Assembly (NCBI GenBank): GCA_902462015.1
Contig: CABPZV010000012.1
Span: 1-23,905 of the forward strand
Direction: 5' to 3'
Length of the DNA stretch: 23,905 nt
From: an uncultured Eubacteriales bacterium
GTDB taxonomy: Bacteria; Bacillota; Clostridia; Oscillospirales; CAG-272
The notes beneath the pieces are model-generated. The model was not told the DNA's origin. It saw only the letters and a list, made by a program, of their open reading frames with translations, and did no database searches. Every line of letters starts with the position of its first letter. The first letter of the stretch is position 1. A program made the translations under genes and the position numbers. Shown here in pieces: positions 7,271-15,498 of the stretch.

Positions 7271-8329
7271 ATGAGCGAAAACACAAAACAGAATGACATT
7301 GTAACTGAAATTCTGGATGCTGCATTTGCCAAAGACTGGGATGATTTTTCCCCGGAGGAATACAAGCATCAGTTAGCGGAATCGCAAGCCGAGGTCAAAA
7401 AGCTAACCCCCGAGCAGGAAGCCAAAAAGATGAATAAGCGTATGAATCTTCGAGTGCAGGCTACCGCACTCTACAGAAAGGATCGGCATGGAAGTAAGGC
7501 AACACGCAAACGGTATTTTCAAGCCTTTTGCTACGCCTGCGACTACCTTGCAGACACCTGTAATCTGCAAAAGGTCTTCAACATTACGCCGATGCATTTT
7601 CGGAAGGTTACGGAATATTGGAAGTCATACAAAGCACCGAGCACGGTTTACACCGAGCTTTCGGGCTTCCGTCATTACTGCAAGCTCGCAGGCTGTAAGC
7701 ACCCTATGCCCCAAAACAAGGAGCTTAAATTAACGAAGCGTGAACCCCAGAAGTACAACCGTGGATGGCTGCTCACCGAGTATCAAAAGGCAAGAGAGAT
7801 TGCCGAGCTTATGGGTAGATTTGATGTGCGTGACGGCTTGGATCTTGGATGGCACTTGGGACTTCGTATCATCGAAGCCTGTCAGCTCAAGGTTAAAGAC
7901 GTGAAAACAGCACTTGGATGGGGTGGCCCCGACATTAAGGGCAAGGGCGGTCAGGTGCGTTTCGTAAAGATTGAGACCGAGGAACAGATGGAATTGCTGA
8001 AGCGTCTGTACCGTGAAGCGAAAGCAAAGGGACTGACGGACAATGACTTTATTATCAGCAAGACAATCAGATACGGTCCTCGTATGGAGAAGAAGTCTAT
8101 TGAAAATTGGATCGGTAATCACCGTCATAAGTTTACCGATCCAGACCGTCAGAAAAAGGTCAATCCCGGCAAAAAGCCCCGTATTGATAAACTCGTATTT
8201 CACGGACTTCGCCACAGCTACAATCAGAACCGTGAAAAGTGGTTGGAGGGCGATCCGAGAAAACGTCAGAAGCTCAGCGAAGGCTTGGGACACCACCGTT
8301 TGGCGGTAACGAACATTTATACCGAGTAA
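7271..8329 (+). CDS. tyrosine recombinase (site-specific integrase)
   Basis: A 352-residue protein from ATG 7271, chosen because AAAGGAG (7256-7262) lies 8 nt upstream; the longer frame from GTG 7262 would begin inside that site. A catalytic set is visible: R199 in LGLRIIEAC, H311-x-x-R314 in HGLRHSY, H341 in LGHHRLAVT, and nucleophile Y350 in NIYTE two residues before the end. The N-terminal part (about 55-150) fits a SAM-like core-binding domain. All motifs are intact, unlike the integrase at 270-1534, from which it is clearly different. It lies upstream of a TnpW-like gene and a serine recombinase, so one element carries two recombinase classes. It may be the excision/integration enzyme, or an accessory acting on the repeats upstream; this is undecided. 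Confidence 0.9.
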   Translation: MSENTKQNDIVTEILDAAFAKDWDDFSPEEYKHQLAESQAEVKKLTPEQEAKKMNKRMNLRVQATALYRKDRHGSKATRKRYFQAFCYACDYLADTCNLQKVFNITPMHFRKVTEYWKSYKAPSTVYTELSGFRHYCKLAGCKHPMPQNKELKLTKREPQKYNRGWLLTEYQKAREIAELMGRFDVRDGLDLGWHLGLRIIEACQLKVKDVKTALGWGGPDIKGKGGQVRFVKIETEEQMELLKRLYREAKAKGLTDNDFIISKTIRYGPRMEKKSIENWIGNHRHKFTDPDRQKKVNPGKKPRIDKLVFHGLRHSYNQNREKWLEGDPRKRQKLSEGLGHHRLAVTNIYTE

Positions 8330-8338
8330 TTTGACTGT

Positions 8339-8356
8339 GAGGGGCATTTGCCCCTC
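8339..8356 (+). terminator. small GC-rich hairpin after the tyrosine recombinase
   Basis: GAGGGGC-ATTT-GCCCCTC forms a perfect 7-bp stem starting 9 nt after the recombinase stop. The T-run is weak (GTTTGTTT about 10 nt later). A similar AGGGG/CCCCT hairpin is at the extreme left of the window (2-17). Confidence 0.4.
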
Positions 8357-8424
8357 GTACATAGGTTTGTTTATAAATTACGGAGGAATTCATTCAAATT
8401 CAAAGGAAAGGAGTTATTGGCGTA

Positions 8425-8622
8425 TTGGGTAAAAAACCAACGCTGGAGGAGATGAAGAAGAAATATGAAATGATGCCCACCGAAAGCAGAATAACGGAAA
8501 TTGACGGTGTTTCCTATACCGTTGTCAGCCATTATACAGGCAGTAAGGATATTGACGATGTTATTCGCACGCTTGCCGAAAAGCAAGCCTATGAAGCTAT
8601 AGAGCAGAAAAAGACGGTTTGA
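8425..8622 (+). CDS. small TnpW-like transposon protein
   Basis: 65 residues from a TTG start, preceded by AAAGGAG about 11 nt upstream. The protein is charged (MGKKPTLEEMKKKYEMM) and then has a compact segment (TEIDGVSYTVVSHYTG) and a helix (DIDDVIRTLAEKQAYEAI). Small proteins of this shape are found directly upstream of large serine recombinases in Tn4451-type and related Clostridia elements, where they are called TnpW; their function is poorly known. Identification rests on size, position and general resemblance, not on a motif I could verify. Confidence 0.6.
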   Translation: MGKKPTLEEMKKKYEMMPTESRITEIDGVSYTVVSHYTGSKDIDDVIRTLAEKQAYEAIEQKKTV

Positions 8623-8627
8623 AGTCT

Positions 8628-8691
8628 AAAGCAGTTTGATTTTGTACAAAAGCCATGATATACTGTAGGCGCATATAAATCAGGCTGCTTT
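8628..8691. repeat. inverted repeat flanking the serine recombinase promoter
   Basis: AAAGCAGTTTGATT at 8628-8641 and its complement at 8678-8691 match at 12 of 14 positions, 36 bp apart, and flank the -35/-10 region of the recombinase. It could be a bipartite operator or a recombinase binding site. Confidence 0.45.
8636..8664 (+). promoter_or_regulatory. promoter of the serine recombinase gene
   Basis: TTGATT (8636-8641), a 17-nt spacer, then TATACT (8659-8664), 45 nt before ATG 8710. The gene has its own ribosome binding site AGGAGG at 8700-8705. Confidence 0.6.
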
Positions 8692-8709
8692 GACGGATAG
8701 GAGGAAAGA

Positions 8710-10392
8710 ATGAAGTCAAAGCTACTGCAAAATACAAAAGCAGGTATTTATCTCAGACTCTCAAACGATGATGAGCGTGCCGGTGAATCTTTGTCAATCG
8801 AAAACCAGAGAAGAATTCTTGAAAAGTACGTAGCCGAGCAAGGATTTGAGCTTGTGGACACGTACATTGATGACGGCGTTTCGGGAACCCATTTTAACCG
8901 TCCCGGCATACAGCGTTTGCTTGAAGATGCCAAAATGGGCAGGGTCAATGTCATTATCGTAAAGGATCTCAGCCGTTTCGGTAGAAACTACATTGAAGTA
9001 GGACAATATACGGATTATATCTTCCCAATGTACAATATCCGCTTTGTTGCCCTTGGCGACAATGTGGATACCGCAAACAGCGAAAGCTCCGGTATGGATA
9101 TGATGCCGATTATGAATGTGTTTAACGAATGGCACGCAGCCAATACCAGTAAAAAGATTCGTGCGGTCATTGAGTCCAACGCAAAAGCGGGAAAGTACAG
9201 AACATGTTATGCTCCCTACGGCTATGTTAAAGGTACAGACGAAAAGAAGCTGCCTGTCCGTGACGAGCCTGCGGCAAGTAATGTGCTCCGTATGTTCCAG
9301 ATGCGTTCCGAAGGCATTAGCCCCAACAAGATTGCGGAAACCTTTAATGACGAGCACATCCCGATCCCATCCGATTACAAGGAACAGAAATTCGGTATTC
9401 CGAACACTCGGCGTTCCCATCATCTTTGGTCGTGCAGTACGGTAAAGCAGATTATTACCAATCCCATTTACCTTGGAAACCTTGTACAGATGCGTACAAC
9501 GACCGTTTCCTACAAGAACAAGAAAATGGTCAAGCGTGATCCCGAGGATATGGTGACGGTCTACAATACCCACGAAGCCATTGTTTCGCAGGAACTTTGG
9601 GATAAATGCCGTGAAATGGAAGCATCGGTCAGTCAGGGCAAGAAAACGAAAAGAGGGACTACACTTCCGCTTTCCGGTCTTGTATTCTGTTGTGACTGCG
9701 GCTCCAAGATGCACGCCGGTTGGAATAACACGAGGCATTCAAGAAAAGGTCCGAGAATCCATTACCGTGAAAACTTCAAGTGCGGAAGTTATGCCAAGTT
9801 TGGAGAACGTGCCTGTTCCAGTCATTACATCAAGATGGACACTTTGAACAAGATCGTTTTGGAGGACATTCGCTCCAAGATGACTCTTGTACAGACGGAT
9901 GAAGCAAAAGCCAGAACAGAGTTTTTGAAGCACTGCGAGCAGATTACGGCAACGGAAACCGCACAGGACAGGAAACGTGCCAATCAGATAAACCGCCGTT
10001 TAGGAGAGCTTGAAAAGCTCATAACGGCGGCTTATGAGGACAAGGTCGCAGGCAAGATCCCCGAGGATATTTGCGTTAATCTTCTCAATCGGTATGTTGA
10101 AGAAAAGAACAAGCTGAAATCCGAGCTTTCCGATATCGAGAAAAGGCAGGCAGAAGCCAACAAGGACAAAGCCGATGTTGACGAGTTTATCCGCAGACTG
10201 AAAGCCTATATGAAAGTGCCTGAACTCACCCGTGAGATGTGTATAGAGCTGATTGAGTTTGTAACGGTGGATAAGTGCCCCGGTAAGTACAGCAAAGCAC
10301 CAAGGGAAATTCACATCTATTACAAGCTCATCGACAAGCAACCGATACCCGAAAAGAAATACACCAACAACCCAACTTGTGAGGATTGTTGA
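8710..10392 (+). CDS. large serine recombinase (TnpX/TndX-like)
   Basis: 560 residues. The resolvase/invertase catalytic domain comes first, with nucleophile S18 in YLRLSNDD and the arginine-rich DLSRFGRN at 86-92. The Recombinase domain follows (about 160-300, APYGYVKGTDEKKL...). A zinc ribbon has C327-x-x-C330 (FCCDCG), C358 and C369. A coiled coil lies at about 405-470, and the C-terminal part (EIHIYYKL...) is of the type found in gut Clostridia transposon recombinases. Length and motifs are complete, so it is probably active. It would catalyse site-specific integration and excision between short att sites with a 2-bp core. Such recombinase genes sit at one end of their element. Its TGA overlaps the integrase C-terminal relic, placing the element end at about 10385-10395. 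Confidence 0.93.
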   Translation: MKSKLLQNTKAGIYLRLSNDDERAGESLSIENQRRILEKYVAEQGFELVDTYIDDGVSGTHFNRPGIQRLLEDAKMGRVNVIIVKDLSRFGRNYIEVGQYTDYIFPMYNIRFVALGDNVDTANSESSGMDMMPIMNVFNEWHAANTSKKIRAVIESNAKAGKYRTCYAPYGYVKGTDEKKLPVRDEPAASNVLRMFQMRSEGISPNKIAETFNDEHIPIPSDYKEQKFGIPNTRRSHHLWSCSTVKQIITNPIYLGNLVQMRTTTVSYKNKKMVKRDPEDMVTVYNTHEAIVSQELWDKCREMEASVSQGKKTKRGTTLPLSGLVFCCDCGSKMHAGWNNTRHSRKGPRIHYRENFKCGSYAKFGERACSSHYIKMDTLNKIVLEDIRSKMTLVQTDEAKARTEFLKHCEQITATETAQDRKRANQINRRLGELEKLITAAYEDKVAGKIPEDICVNLLNRYVEEKNKLKSELSDIEKRQAEANKDKADVDEFIRRLKAYMKVPELTREMCIELIEFVTVDKCPGKYSKAPREIHIYYKLIDKQPIPEKKYTNNPTCEDC

Positions 10393-10484
10393 TATCCACT
10401 ACAATGAACATCTACGCTCACGCTACAAGGGAAGCGAAGCGTACCTCCGCAAGACTGCTGGATAAAGTAGTCGGCGGAGAATGA
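10386..10484 (+). pseudogene. C-terminal fragment of a tyrosine integrase
   Basis: In the frame ending TGA 10482-10484 the sequence reads ISTTMNIYAHATREAKR, then TSARLLDKVVGGE. This is the end of a Tn916/phage-type integrase including the catalytic Tyr (NIYAHA). It starts directly at the end of the serine recombinase gene with no start codon of its own. It supplies what the integrase at 270-1534 lacks after STTVNI. The STT-x-NI codons differ between the two copies, so the junction is not a simple duplication of identical sequence. Confidence 0.8.
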
Positions 10485-10894
10485 AACTTGCCCTTGCTTC
10501 AGCCCGTAAGGGCAAAAACAAGGGCAAATACATAAGAATTGAGCATGAAACAGGCGGAAAGCCTTGAAAAATCAATGTTTTTTGAGGATTAAATAGATAA
10601 ATAAGAATTTTGAAAGCTTAAAATTCAGATTGAAAGGCGGAGAGCGACAACCGGGAGCAAACACAAAAACGCACCTGCATCAAGTAAAACGGGTAGTTTA
10701 TCAAAATGGTATCACTTCTGATTTTATCACGAGTTTTGCCGCCGCAAGCAGGGCACAATATCCGTTCTTTAGCTATCATACTTTAAATACTAAATATCTC
10801 CTTCTTTAAATCCCGGGAGGTGGGGGGAATAAGCCTCTGGCTCTCGTTTTTCAGTCGAAGTACATTACATCTTCACTCTTATCGGTTTTATTCC
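10485..10894. other. intergenic region, probable element/host junction
   Basis: No credible gene. A nested hairpin (10488-10496 / 10519-10527 with inner GCCC/GGGC) follows the integrase relic; a 7-bp inverted repeat GAATTTT/AAAATTC lies at 10605-10626. Integrase genes normally sit within a few hundred bases of their attachment site, so the resident element's right end should be here. I cannot find the core without the other end. Confidence 0.4.
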
Positions 10895-11764
10895 TTATGC
10901 CTTTCGTTGTGCAAGAATCCAATTCAAAATGTTTTCATCATCGAAAAGGATATTACCGCCGCTGTGGTAGTTATAAATGCCACGACTGTTAAAGTAGTCG
11001 TTATCAGGGATTTCTACAACCAGCAGTTCGCCGATTTGTTCATCTGTATATCCTTTTTCACGATAAGCCGCTTGCAGACTGCTATAAGTGGATCGTGCTT
11101 TTTCAGAGCCGTAATACTCATCATTTTCAGCCATAAAGATATATACGGCTACATCATTTTGTACTATTGGCTCATAAGCACCGTCCCATTGCGAAGCTCC
11201 GTGCAGATACGCTGCATACAAATCAGGGCGCATTGATACCGCCTGCGACATTGTTTCGCCGCCAGCAGAATATCCAGCAGCGTAAACCCTTTTAGAATCG
11301 ACCGGAAAATTCTCAATAAAGTATTCCGTCAGTTCAATCGCTTGTCTTGCAGATGTTTCATGCCAGTCGGTAAATTGAGCAGAAACTACAATCATATCTT
11401 CTGGAAGTTCCACCCATACCTGAAAGCCGCTCCATTTCAAATTACTGCCCGAAGAATCCTCGCCAAACCACATCATATCGTACCCCGGCATAGTCATTAT
11501 CAAGGGATAGGTCTTGCCTTCTTCGTAATCCTCCGGCAGGTAATAACTATAATGGATTTCACCATCACTACCATTCAAAATTTGTTCAGCGATAATACCC
11601 GTCTTTTTGGGTATGTTTTCTGTTTCGCTCCGTATTTCCGATTTATCAGTAGCAGTTTCGGACACCTTATCACTTTCGGAACCATCTAACGGCCGATTTG
11701 CCAAGCAAGCGGTAATCAAAAGTGAAATAATCATTATGGCAGATAGCACTACTCCCTTTTTCAC
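10895..11764 (-). CDS. lipoprotein alpha/beta-hydrolase (esterase)
   Basis: 289 residues. A lipoprotein signal peptide has lipobox LITAC with Cys20, followed by a Ser/Asp/Glu-rich linker to about residue 60. Alpha/beta-hydrolase fold: nucleophile S166 in GYSAGG, acid probably D215 in AENDEYYG, histidine H267 in NYHSGG. A PHB depolymerase/feruloyl-esterase-like shape is likely, acting on an ester outside the membrane; the substrate is unknown. It is the last gene of the twelve-gene run, 29 nt after the aldo-keto reductase. It shares only the general fold with the other two lipoprotein hydrolases of the operon. Confidence 0.8.
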   Translation of the reverse strand: MKKGVVLSAIMIISLLITACLANRPLDGSESDKVSETATDKSEIRSETENIPKKTGIIAEQILNGSDGEIHYSYYLPEDYEEGKTYPLIMTMPGYDMMWFGEDSSGSNLKWSGFQVWVELPEDMIVVSAQFTDWHETSARQAIELTEYFIENFPVDSKRVYAAGYSAGGETMSQAVSMRPDLYAAYLHGASQWDGAYEPIVQNDVAVYIFMAENDEYYGSEKARSTYSSLQAAYREKGYTDEQIGELLVVEIPDNDYFNSRGIYNYHSGGNILFDDENILNWILAQRKA

Positions 11765-11793
11765 TTATTCCACCTCGCTTAGAAAGATAACTG

Positions 11794-12633
11794 TTAATGC
11801 AGTTTTGTCAGCATTTCCACGACTGCCGGATCATAGTGGGAGAAAAACAGGCTTTCTTTTTCGTCCAATTCCCGGATAGCATTCATATCGCTTTCGTCCA
11901 GAACAAAATCAAAGACATTGAGATTTTCCGCCATACGCTCTTTGTGCGTGGATTTTGGAATGACCACAACATCACTCTGCAAAAGAAAACGGAGAGCAAC
12001 CTGTGCGGCGCTTTTTCCATGTTTCTTGCCGATTTCATTCAGTACGGGATTGGTAAAGAAATCCTTTCTGCCCTCGGCAAACGGACCCCAAGATTCGTGC
12101 TGTACGCCGTATTTCTCCATATATTCGTGGGCTGATTTCTGCTGTTGGAAAATATGCGTCTCCACCTGATTGATCGCAGGCTTAACCTCTACGAAACTGC
12201 ACAAGTCAACTAATCTATCGGGATAAAAATTGGAAACGCCGATTGCCCGAATCCAGCCTTCTTTATAGGCTTCTTCCATTGCCCGGTAAGTGCCGTAGTA
12301 ATCATTAAAGGGTTGATGAATCAGAACAAGGTCGATATACTCGGTTTGCAGTTTGCGTAAAGATTCTTTCAGCGATTCCTTTGCTTTTTCATAACCGCCG
12401 TTTGTAATCCAAACCTTTGTGGTAATAAAGAGTTCGTCACGGGGTACGCCGCATTTGCTGATAGCATTTCCGACCGCTTCTTCGTTGCCGTATGCCTGCG
12501 CCGTGTCAATTGAGCGATAACCGACGCTGATGGCGTCCAGTACGCAGCGTTCGCATTCCTCGTTTGAAACCTGATATACGCCGTAGCCCAACTTTGGCAT
12601 TTTGATTCCGTTGTTCAAAGTTACATATTCCAT
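11794..12633 (-). CDS. aldo/keto reductase (2,5-diketogluconate reductase-like)
   Basis: 279 residues, complete TIM barrel. Catalytic tetrad D43, Y48, K73, H106 (SIDTAQAYGN, TTKVW, LIHQPF). The C-terminal NADPH-binding segment is present (VVIPKSTHKERMAENL). This family (YvgN/DkgA/AKR5-like) reduces methylglyoxal, glyoxal and other aldehydes with NADPH in the cytoplasm. The ribosome binding site AAGGAG is 9 nt upstream of the ATG. It sits in the redox operon, 13 nt after the cupin gene. In E. coli a related reductase, dkgA, lies next to yqhD; the same pairing occurs in this operon. Confidence 0.9.
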   Translation of the reverse strand: MEYVTLNNGIKMPKLGYGVYQVSNEECERCVLDAISVGYRSIDTAQAYGNEEAVGNAISKCGVPRDELFITTKVWITNGGYEKAKESLKESLRKLQTEYIDLVLIHQPFNDYYGTYRAMEEAYKEGWIRAIGVSNFYPDRLVDLCSFVEVKPAINQVETHIFQQQKSAHEYMEKYGVQHESWGPFAEGRKDFFTNPVLNEIGKKHGKSAAQVALRFLLQSDVVVIPKSTHKERMAENLNVFDFVLDESDMNAIRELDEKESLFFSHYDPAVVEMLTKLH

Positions 12634-12646
12634 AATCCATTTCTCC

Positions 12647-13402
12647 TTATTTTATATTTTCATAGTCTTCGTTACTGACAGGCTCGCACCATTCGGTATG
12701 CGTGTTTTTTCCCGGCACTTCCACCGCAAGATGAGAGAACCAGCTATCCGGGGCTGCACCGTGCCAATGCTTGACACCTTCCGGAATATTGATAACATCT
12801 CCCTCTGTCATACAAATCGGCTTCTTGCCCAATTCTTGATAGAAGCCCCTGCCGGCAACACAGACCAAAATCTGACCGCCGCCTTGAGCGGCGTGGTGAA
12901 TATGCCAGTTATTCCGACACCCCGGCTCAAAGGTTACATTAAATATGCCTACCTGTTCTTGGGATATGGAAGCAAGATAACTTTGTCCCACAAAATACTG
13001 TGCAAAGGTATCGTTCGGCTGCCCGATTGGGAACAGCATAGATTTTTCATAAGCGGTTTTTTCGGCCACTTCGTCTGTTTCATCTTTCCAAATATCCTTT
13101 GCCAAGTGGAAAGCTGCCCACGCTTTGGGCCAGCCTGCATAAAAGGCAGCGTGCGTGATGATTTCGGCGATTTCGCTTCGTGTGATTCCGTTCGCTTTTG
13201 CCGACTCCAGATGATGAACGAAAGAGGTATCTGTAAGCCCTTGAGAAAGAAGCGCTACTACGGTTATCAAAGAGCGTTCTTTCAGAGATAGTTTGTCCTC
13301 TCTGCTCCATACCTGACCGAAAAGCACATCATCGTTGAGTTCTGCAAATTTAGGGGCAAATTCTCCGAGGGCGGTTCTTCCCGCCGTTTGCTTTATCGAC
13401 AT
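12647..13402 (-). CDS. carboxymuconolactone decarboxylase domain fused to cupin
   Basis: 251 residues. Residues about 20-110 form a CMD/AhpD-like helical domain (SLITVVALLSQGLTDTSFVHHLESA, AEIITHAAFYAGWPKAW) that lacks the CxxC pair of peroxidase-active AhpD proteins, so disulfide reductase activity is not expected. Residues about 130-235 form a cupin with metal ligands H167, H169 and H212/H214 (NWHIHH, KHWHG). Fusions of this type are common beside aldo-keto reductases and flavodoxins in Firmicutes; their substrate is not established. AGGAGG precedes the ATG. Confidence 0.85.
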   Translation of the reverse strand: MSIKQTAGRTALGEFAPKFAELNDDVLFGQVWSREDKLSLKERSLITVVALLSQGLTDTSFVHHLESAKANGITRSEIAEIITHAAFYAGWPKAWAAFHLAKDIWKDETDEVAEKTAYEKSMLFPIGQPNDTFAQYFVGQSYLASISQEQVGIFNVTFEPGCRNNWHIHHAAQGGGQILVCVAGRGFYQELGKKPICMTEGDVINIPEGVKHWHGAAPDSWFSHLAVEVPGKNTHTEWCEPVSNEDYENIK

Positions 13403-13440
13403 ACTGTTTTCCTCCTAAAACATTGATATTGTTGGTGTTA

Positions 13441-13890
13441 TCAGAGCTTTTTGGATAATTTGGCGGCTTCGGAACGATTGGTTGCCATACCTGCATATTT
13501 TATTCCATAAAGTCCTGCAAAGCGTTTCATCGTATATTCTCCGGCGTCTAACATCCATTTTTCCGGCGCTGCACCTTGAAAGAGGAAATAGAGCGTTCTG
13601 CCAGACAATGAGCCGTTTTCTACCAGCCCATAGAAACGATCCAACATATTTCGTACCGAGCCGCAGATATTGTGCCAGTACAACGGAGAGCCAATGACAA
13701 TTACATCTGCCTGTTCCATTTTTGCAATGACCTGACCGAGTCCGTCGTCCTCAAAATGCTGTCCGTAGCTTCCAATTTTATAATCGGTTAGATTGAGCGT
13801 TTCATATTTTTTCCCTTTCAGAAGCTCTTTCGCAATGGCGGCGGTATTTCCGTTCTGATTCGGGCTTCCGTTGATAAATAAAATGTTCAC
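13441..13890 (-). CDS. flavodoxin-fold NAD(P)H-dependent oxidoreductase
   Basis: 149 residues from a GTG start with AGGAGG upstream. FMN phosphate-binding loop GSPNQNGNT at 8-16; second FMN loop GSPLYWHN near residue 68. It is short for the family but has both FMN loops and the C-terminal helix. It probably transfers electrons from NAD(P)H via FMN to small molecules or a partner protein in the cytoplasm. It is part of the redox operon, 20 nt after the upstream aldo-keto reductase. Confidence 0.85.
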   Translation of the reverse strand: MNILFINGSPNQNGNTAAIAKELLKGKKYETLNLTDYKIGSYGQHFEDDGLGQVIAKMEQADVIVIGSPLYWHNICGSVRNMLDRFYGLVENGSLSGRTLYFLFQGAAPEKWMLDAGEYTMKRFAGLYGIKYAGMATNRSEAAKLSKKL

Positions 13891-13910
13891 TTGTTGTTCC
13901 TCCTAAAAAT

Positions 13911-14918
13911 TCATTTTGTTTTTGTAAGTCTGCTGCCGCCGAACACGGCCGACATAGGCATTTTGCCAAGCGCCTCATCCAGCGCCGCTACCTCTGTCGC
14001 AGACAGCGTAACCTCTACTGCCCCTGCATTTTCTTTTAAGTGTTCGTCCTTACGGGTTCCGGGAATCGGTACGATCCACGGCTTTTTGCAAAGCATCCAC
14101 GCAAGAGAAATTTGTCCCGAAGTTGCGCCCTTTTTTTCTGCTGTTTCCCGGAGCAGCGCAAGCAGTTTTTCGTTTTCTTCAAATGCTTCTGCCGTAAACT
14201 GCGGCATATTGCTTCGGTAATCATACCTTTTATCAAAGGTGTCGCTTTTTCCATACTTGCCCGAAAGCAAACCGTTTGCCATTGGCGAAAATGCCACAAG
14301 ACCAACGCCGAGTTCTTCCAGTACGGGAAATAGCGTTTCATAGTGCCGTGCCATCATAGAATAGCGGTTTTCGACTGCCACAACCGGGCAGACTGCGTTT
14401 GCCCGTCTCAAATATTCTTCATCTGCTTCGGAAATCCCCCAGTGCAGGATTTTCCCTTCTTTGATTAAATCCTTCATTACGCCCGCAACTTTCTCGGCAG
14501 ATATGTCGGGATCAATACGATGTTGGAAATACAAGTCGATGTGATCCGTCCGCAGCCGTTTCAAAGAACCTTCCACCGATTCTCTGATTCGCTCAGGTCG
14601 TGAATCGGGAATAATGGGATAAGGAACGGTATTGCCGGATAAATCAAATCGAACACCGAATTTTGTGGCAATTTTCACTTTATCTCTGTATGGAGCAAGC
14701 GCCTCGCCTACAATCCGCTCGTTGTCATAGGGATTGTCCTGCGTTCCGTAAATCTCAGCGGTATCAAAAAATATATAGCCCATTTCCACCGCCTGACGAA
14801 TGAACCGAATTGCTTCGTTTTTCTCCGTAGGAGCGCTGTAAGCGTGAGAAAGTCCCATACACCCTAATCCCAGCGCAGATACTTCTAATCCGCCGGCACC
14901 TAAAATTCGTTTCTTCAT
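13911..14918 (-). CDS. aldo/keto reductase (YajO/IolS-like)
   Basis: 335 residues. Tetrad D52, Y57, K86, H133 (FFDTAEIYG, IATKFG, YFQHRIDP). The C-terminal VPIPGTRKDEHLKEN is the NADPH-binding signature of the AKR11-13-type proteins. It is a cytoplasmic NADPH-dependent aldehyde/ketone reductase and the second AKR of the operon; the two belong to different subfamilies, so they are not a recent duplication. Confidence 0.9.
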   Translation of the reverse strand: MKKRILGAGGLEVSALGLGCMGLSHAYSAPTEKNEAIRFIRQAVEMGYIFFDTAEIYGTQDNPYDNERIVGEALAPYRDKVKIATKFGVRFDLSGNTVPYPIIPDSRPERIRESVEGSLKRLRTDHIDLYFQHRIDPDISAEKVAGVMKDLIKEGKILHWGISEADEEYLRRANAVCPVVAVENRYSMMARHYETLFPVLEELGVGLVAFSPMANGLLSGKYGKSDTFDKRYDYRSNMPQFTAEAFEENEKLLALLRETAEKKGATSGQISLAWMLCKKPWIVPIPGTRKDEHLKENAGAVEVTLSATEVAALDEALGKMPMSAVFGGSRLTKTK

Positions 14919-14941
14919 ACTTGATTTCTCCGGTTTATTCC

Positions 14942-15478
14942 CTATACATTTTTGCCCATTTCGTAGGCTTCAGCCATAGCCGGGGTATTCAGTACCTTGC
15001 CTTTTTCATAAACGCCAGTACCGTAAATAACGCCCATTTCCTTTGCACCGTTTACGCAGTCTGCATAGCCACGAAAACAGGCAAGGGTGGTTTCCATAGA
15101 CGCTTTATCTTCATCGGCGGCGGTCATAATGTAGTAGAACTCTTTGTTTTTAACCTCTAGCCAGCGGGCAACCGTTCTGTCGATCACTGCTTTCAACTGT
15201 GCGTTAATGGAATAGAAATAAACAGGGCTTGCAAGCACAAGTACATCAGTGTCGATTATTGCCTGCAAAATTTCTGCCATATCGTCTTTGTAGGCGCACT
15301 CGCCGCCGTGTTCACGGCAAAAATAACAGGCGTGGCAAGGTGCAACCTTCTTGCTTGCGACATCGATTTTGGTTACATTGTTTCTTGCTTCTTTTGCGCC
15401 TCGCATAAATTCATCGCAGAGCAAATCGGAGTTGCCGCCTTTACGGGGACTGCCGGATAAGATAAGTACATTTTTCAT
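14942..15478 (-). CDS. iron-sulfur flavoprotein-like NAD(P)H reductase
   Basis: 178 residues. FMN loop SGSPRKGGNS at 8-17, then a compact cysteine motif C48-x2-C51-x2-C54-x6-C61 typical of Isf-type flavoproteins that carry a 4Fe-4S cluster, then SPVYFYSINAQLKAVIDR as the second FMN-binding segment. It likely mediates two-electron/one-electron transfer in the cytoplasm. It ends in TAG, showing that TAG is a normal stop in this genome. AAGGAG precedes the start. Confidence 0.85.
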   Translation of the reverse strand: MKNVLILSGSPRKGGNSDLLCDEFMRGAKEARNNVTKIDVASKKVAPCHACYFCREHGGECAYKDDMAEILQAIIDTDVLVLASPVYFYSINAQLKAVIDRTVARWLEVKNKEFYYIMTAADEDKASMETTLACFRGYADCVNGAKEMGVIYGTGVYEKGKVLNTPAMAEAYEMGKNV

Positions 15479-15498
15479 TGTTCAGATTCTCCTTGTTT

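Noticed and set aside
7730..8362. A 210-codon minus-strand open frame opposite the tyrosine recombinase
   Set aside because: It mirrors a gene with intact catalytic residues; composition is that of a shadow frame.
8794..9738. A 314-codon open frame on the minus strand inside the serine recombinase
   Set aside because: It is wholly antisense to a complete recombinase with all motifs, and its translation has no recognisable domain or ribosome binding site.
10820..11236. A 138-codon plus-strand frame at the end of the redox operon
   Set aside because: Overlaps the lipoprotein esterase in antisense and has low-complexity, Ser/Phe/Ile-rich composition.
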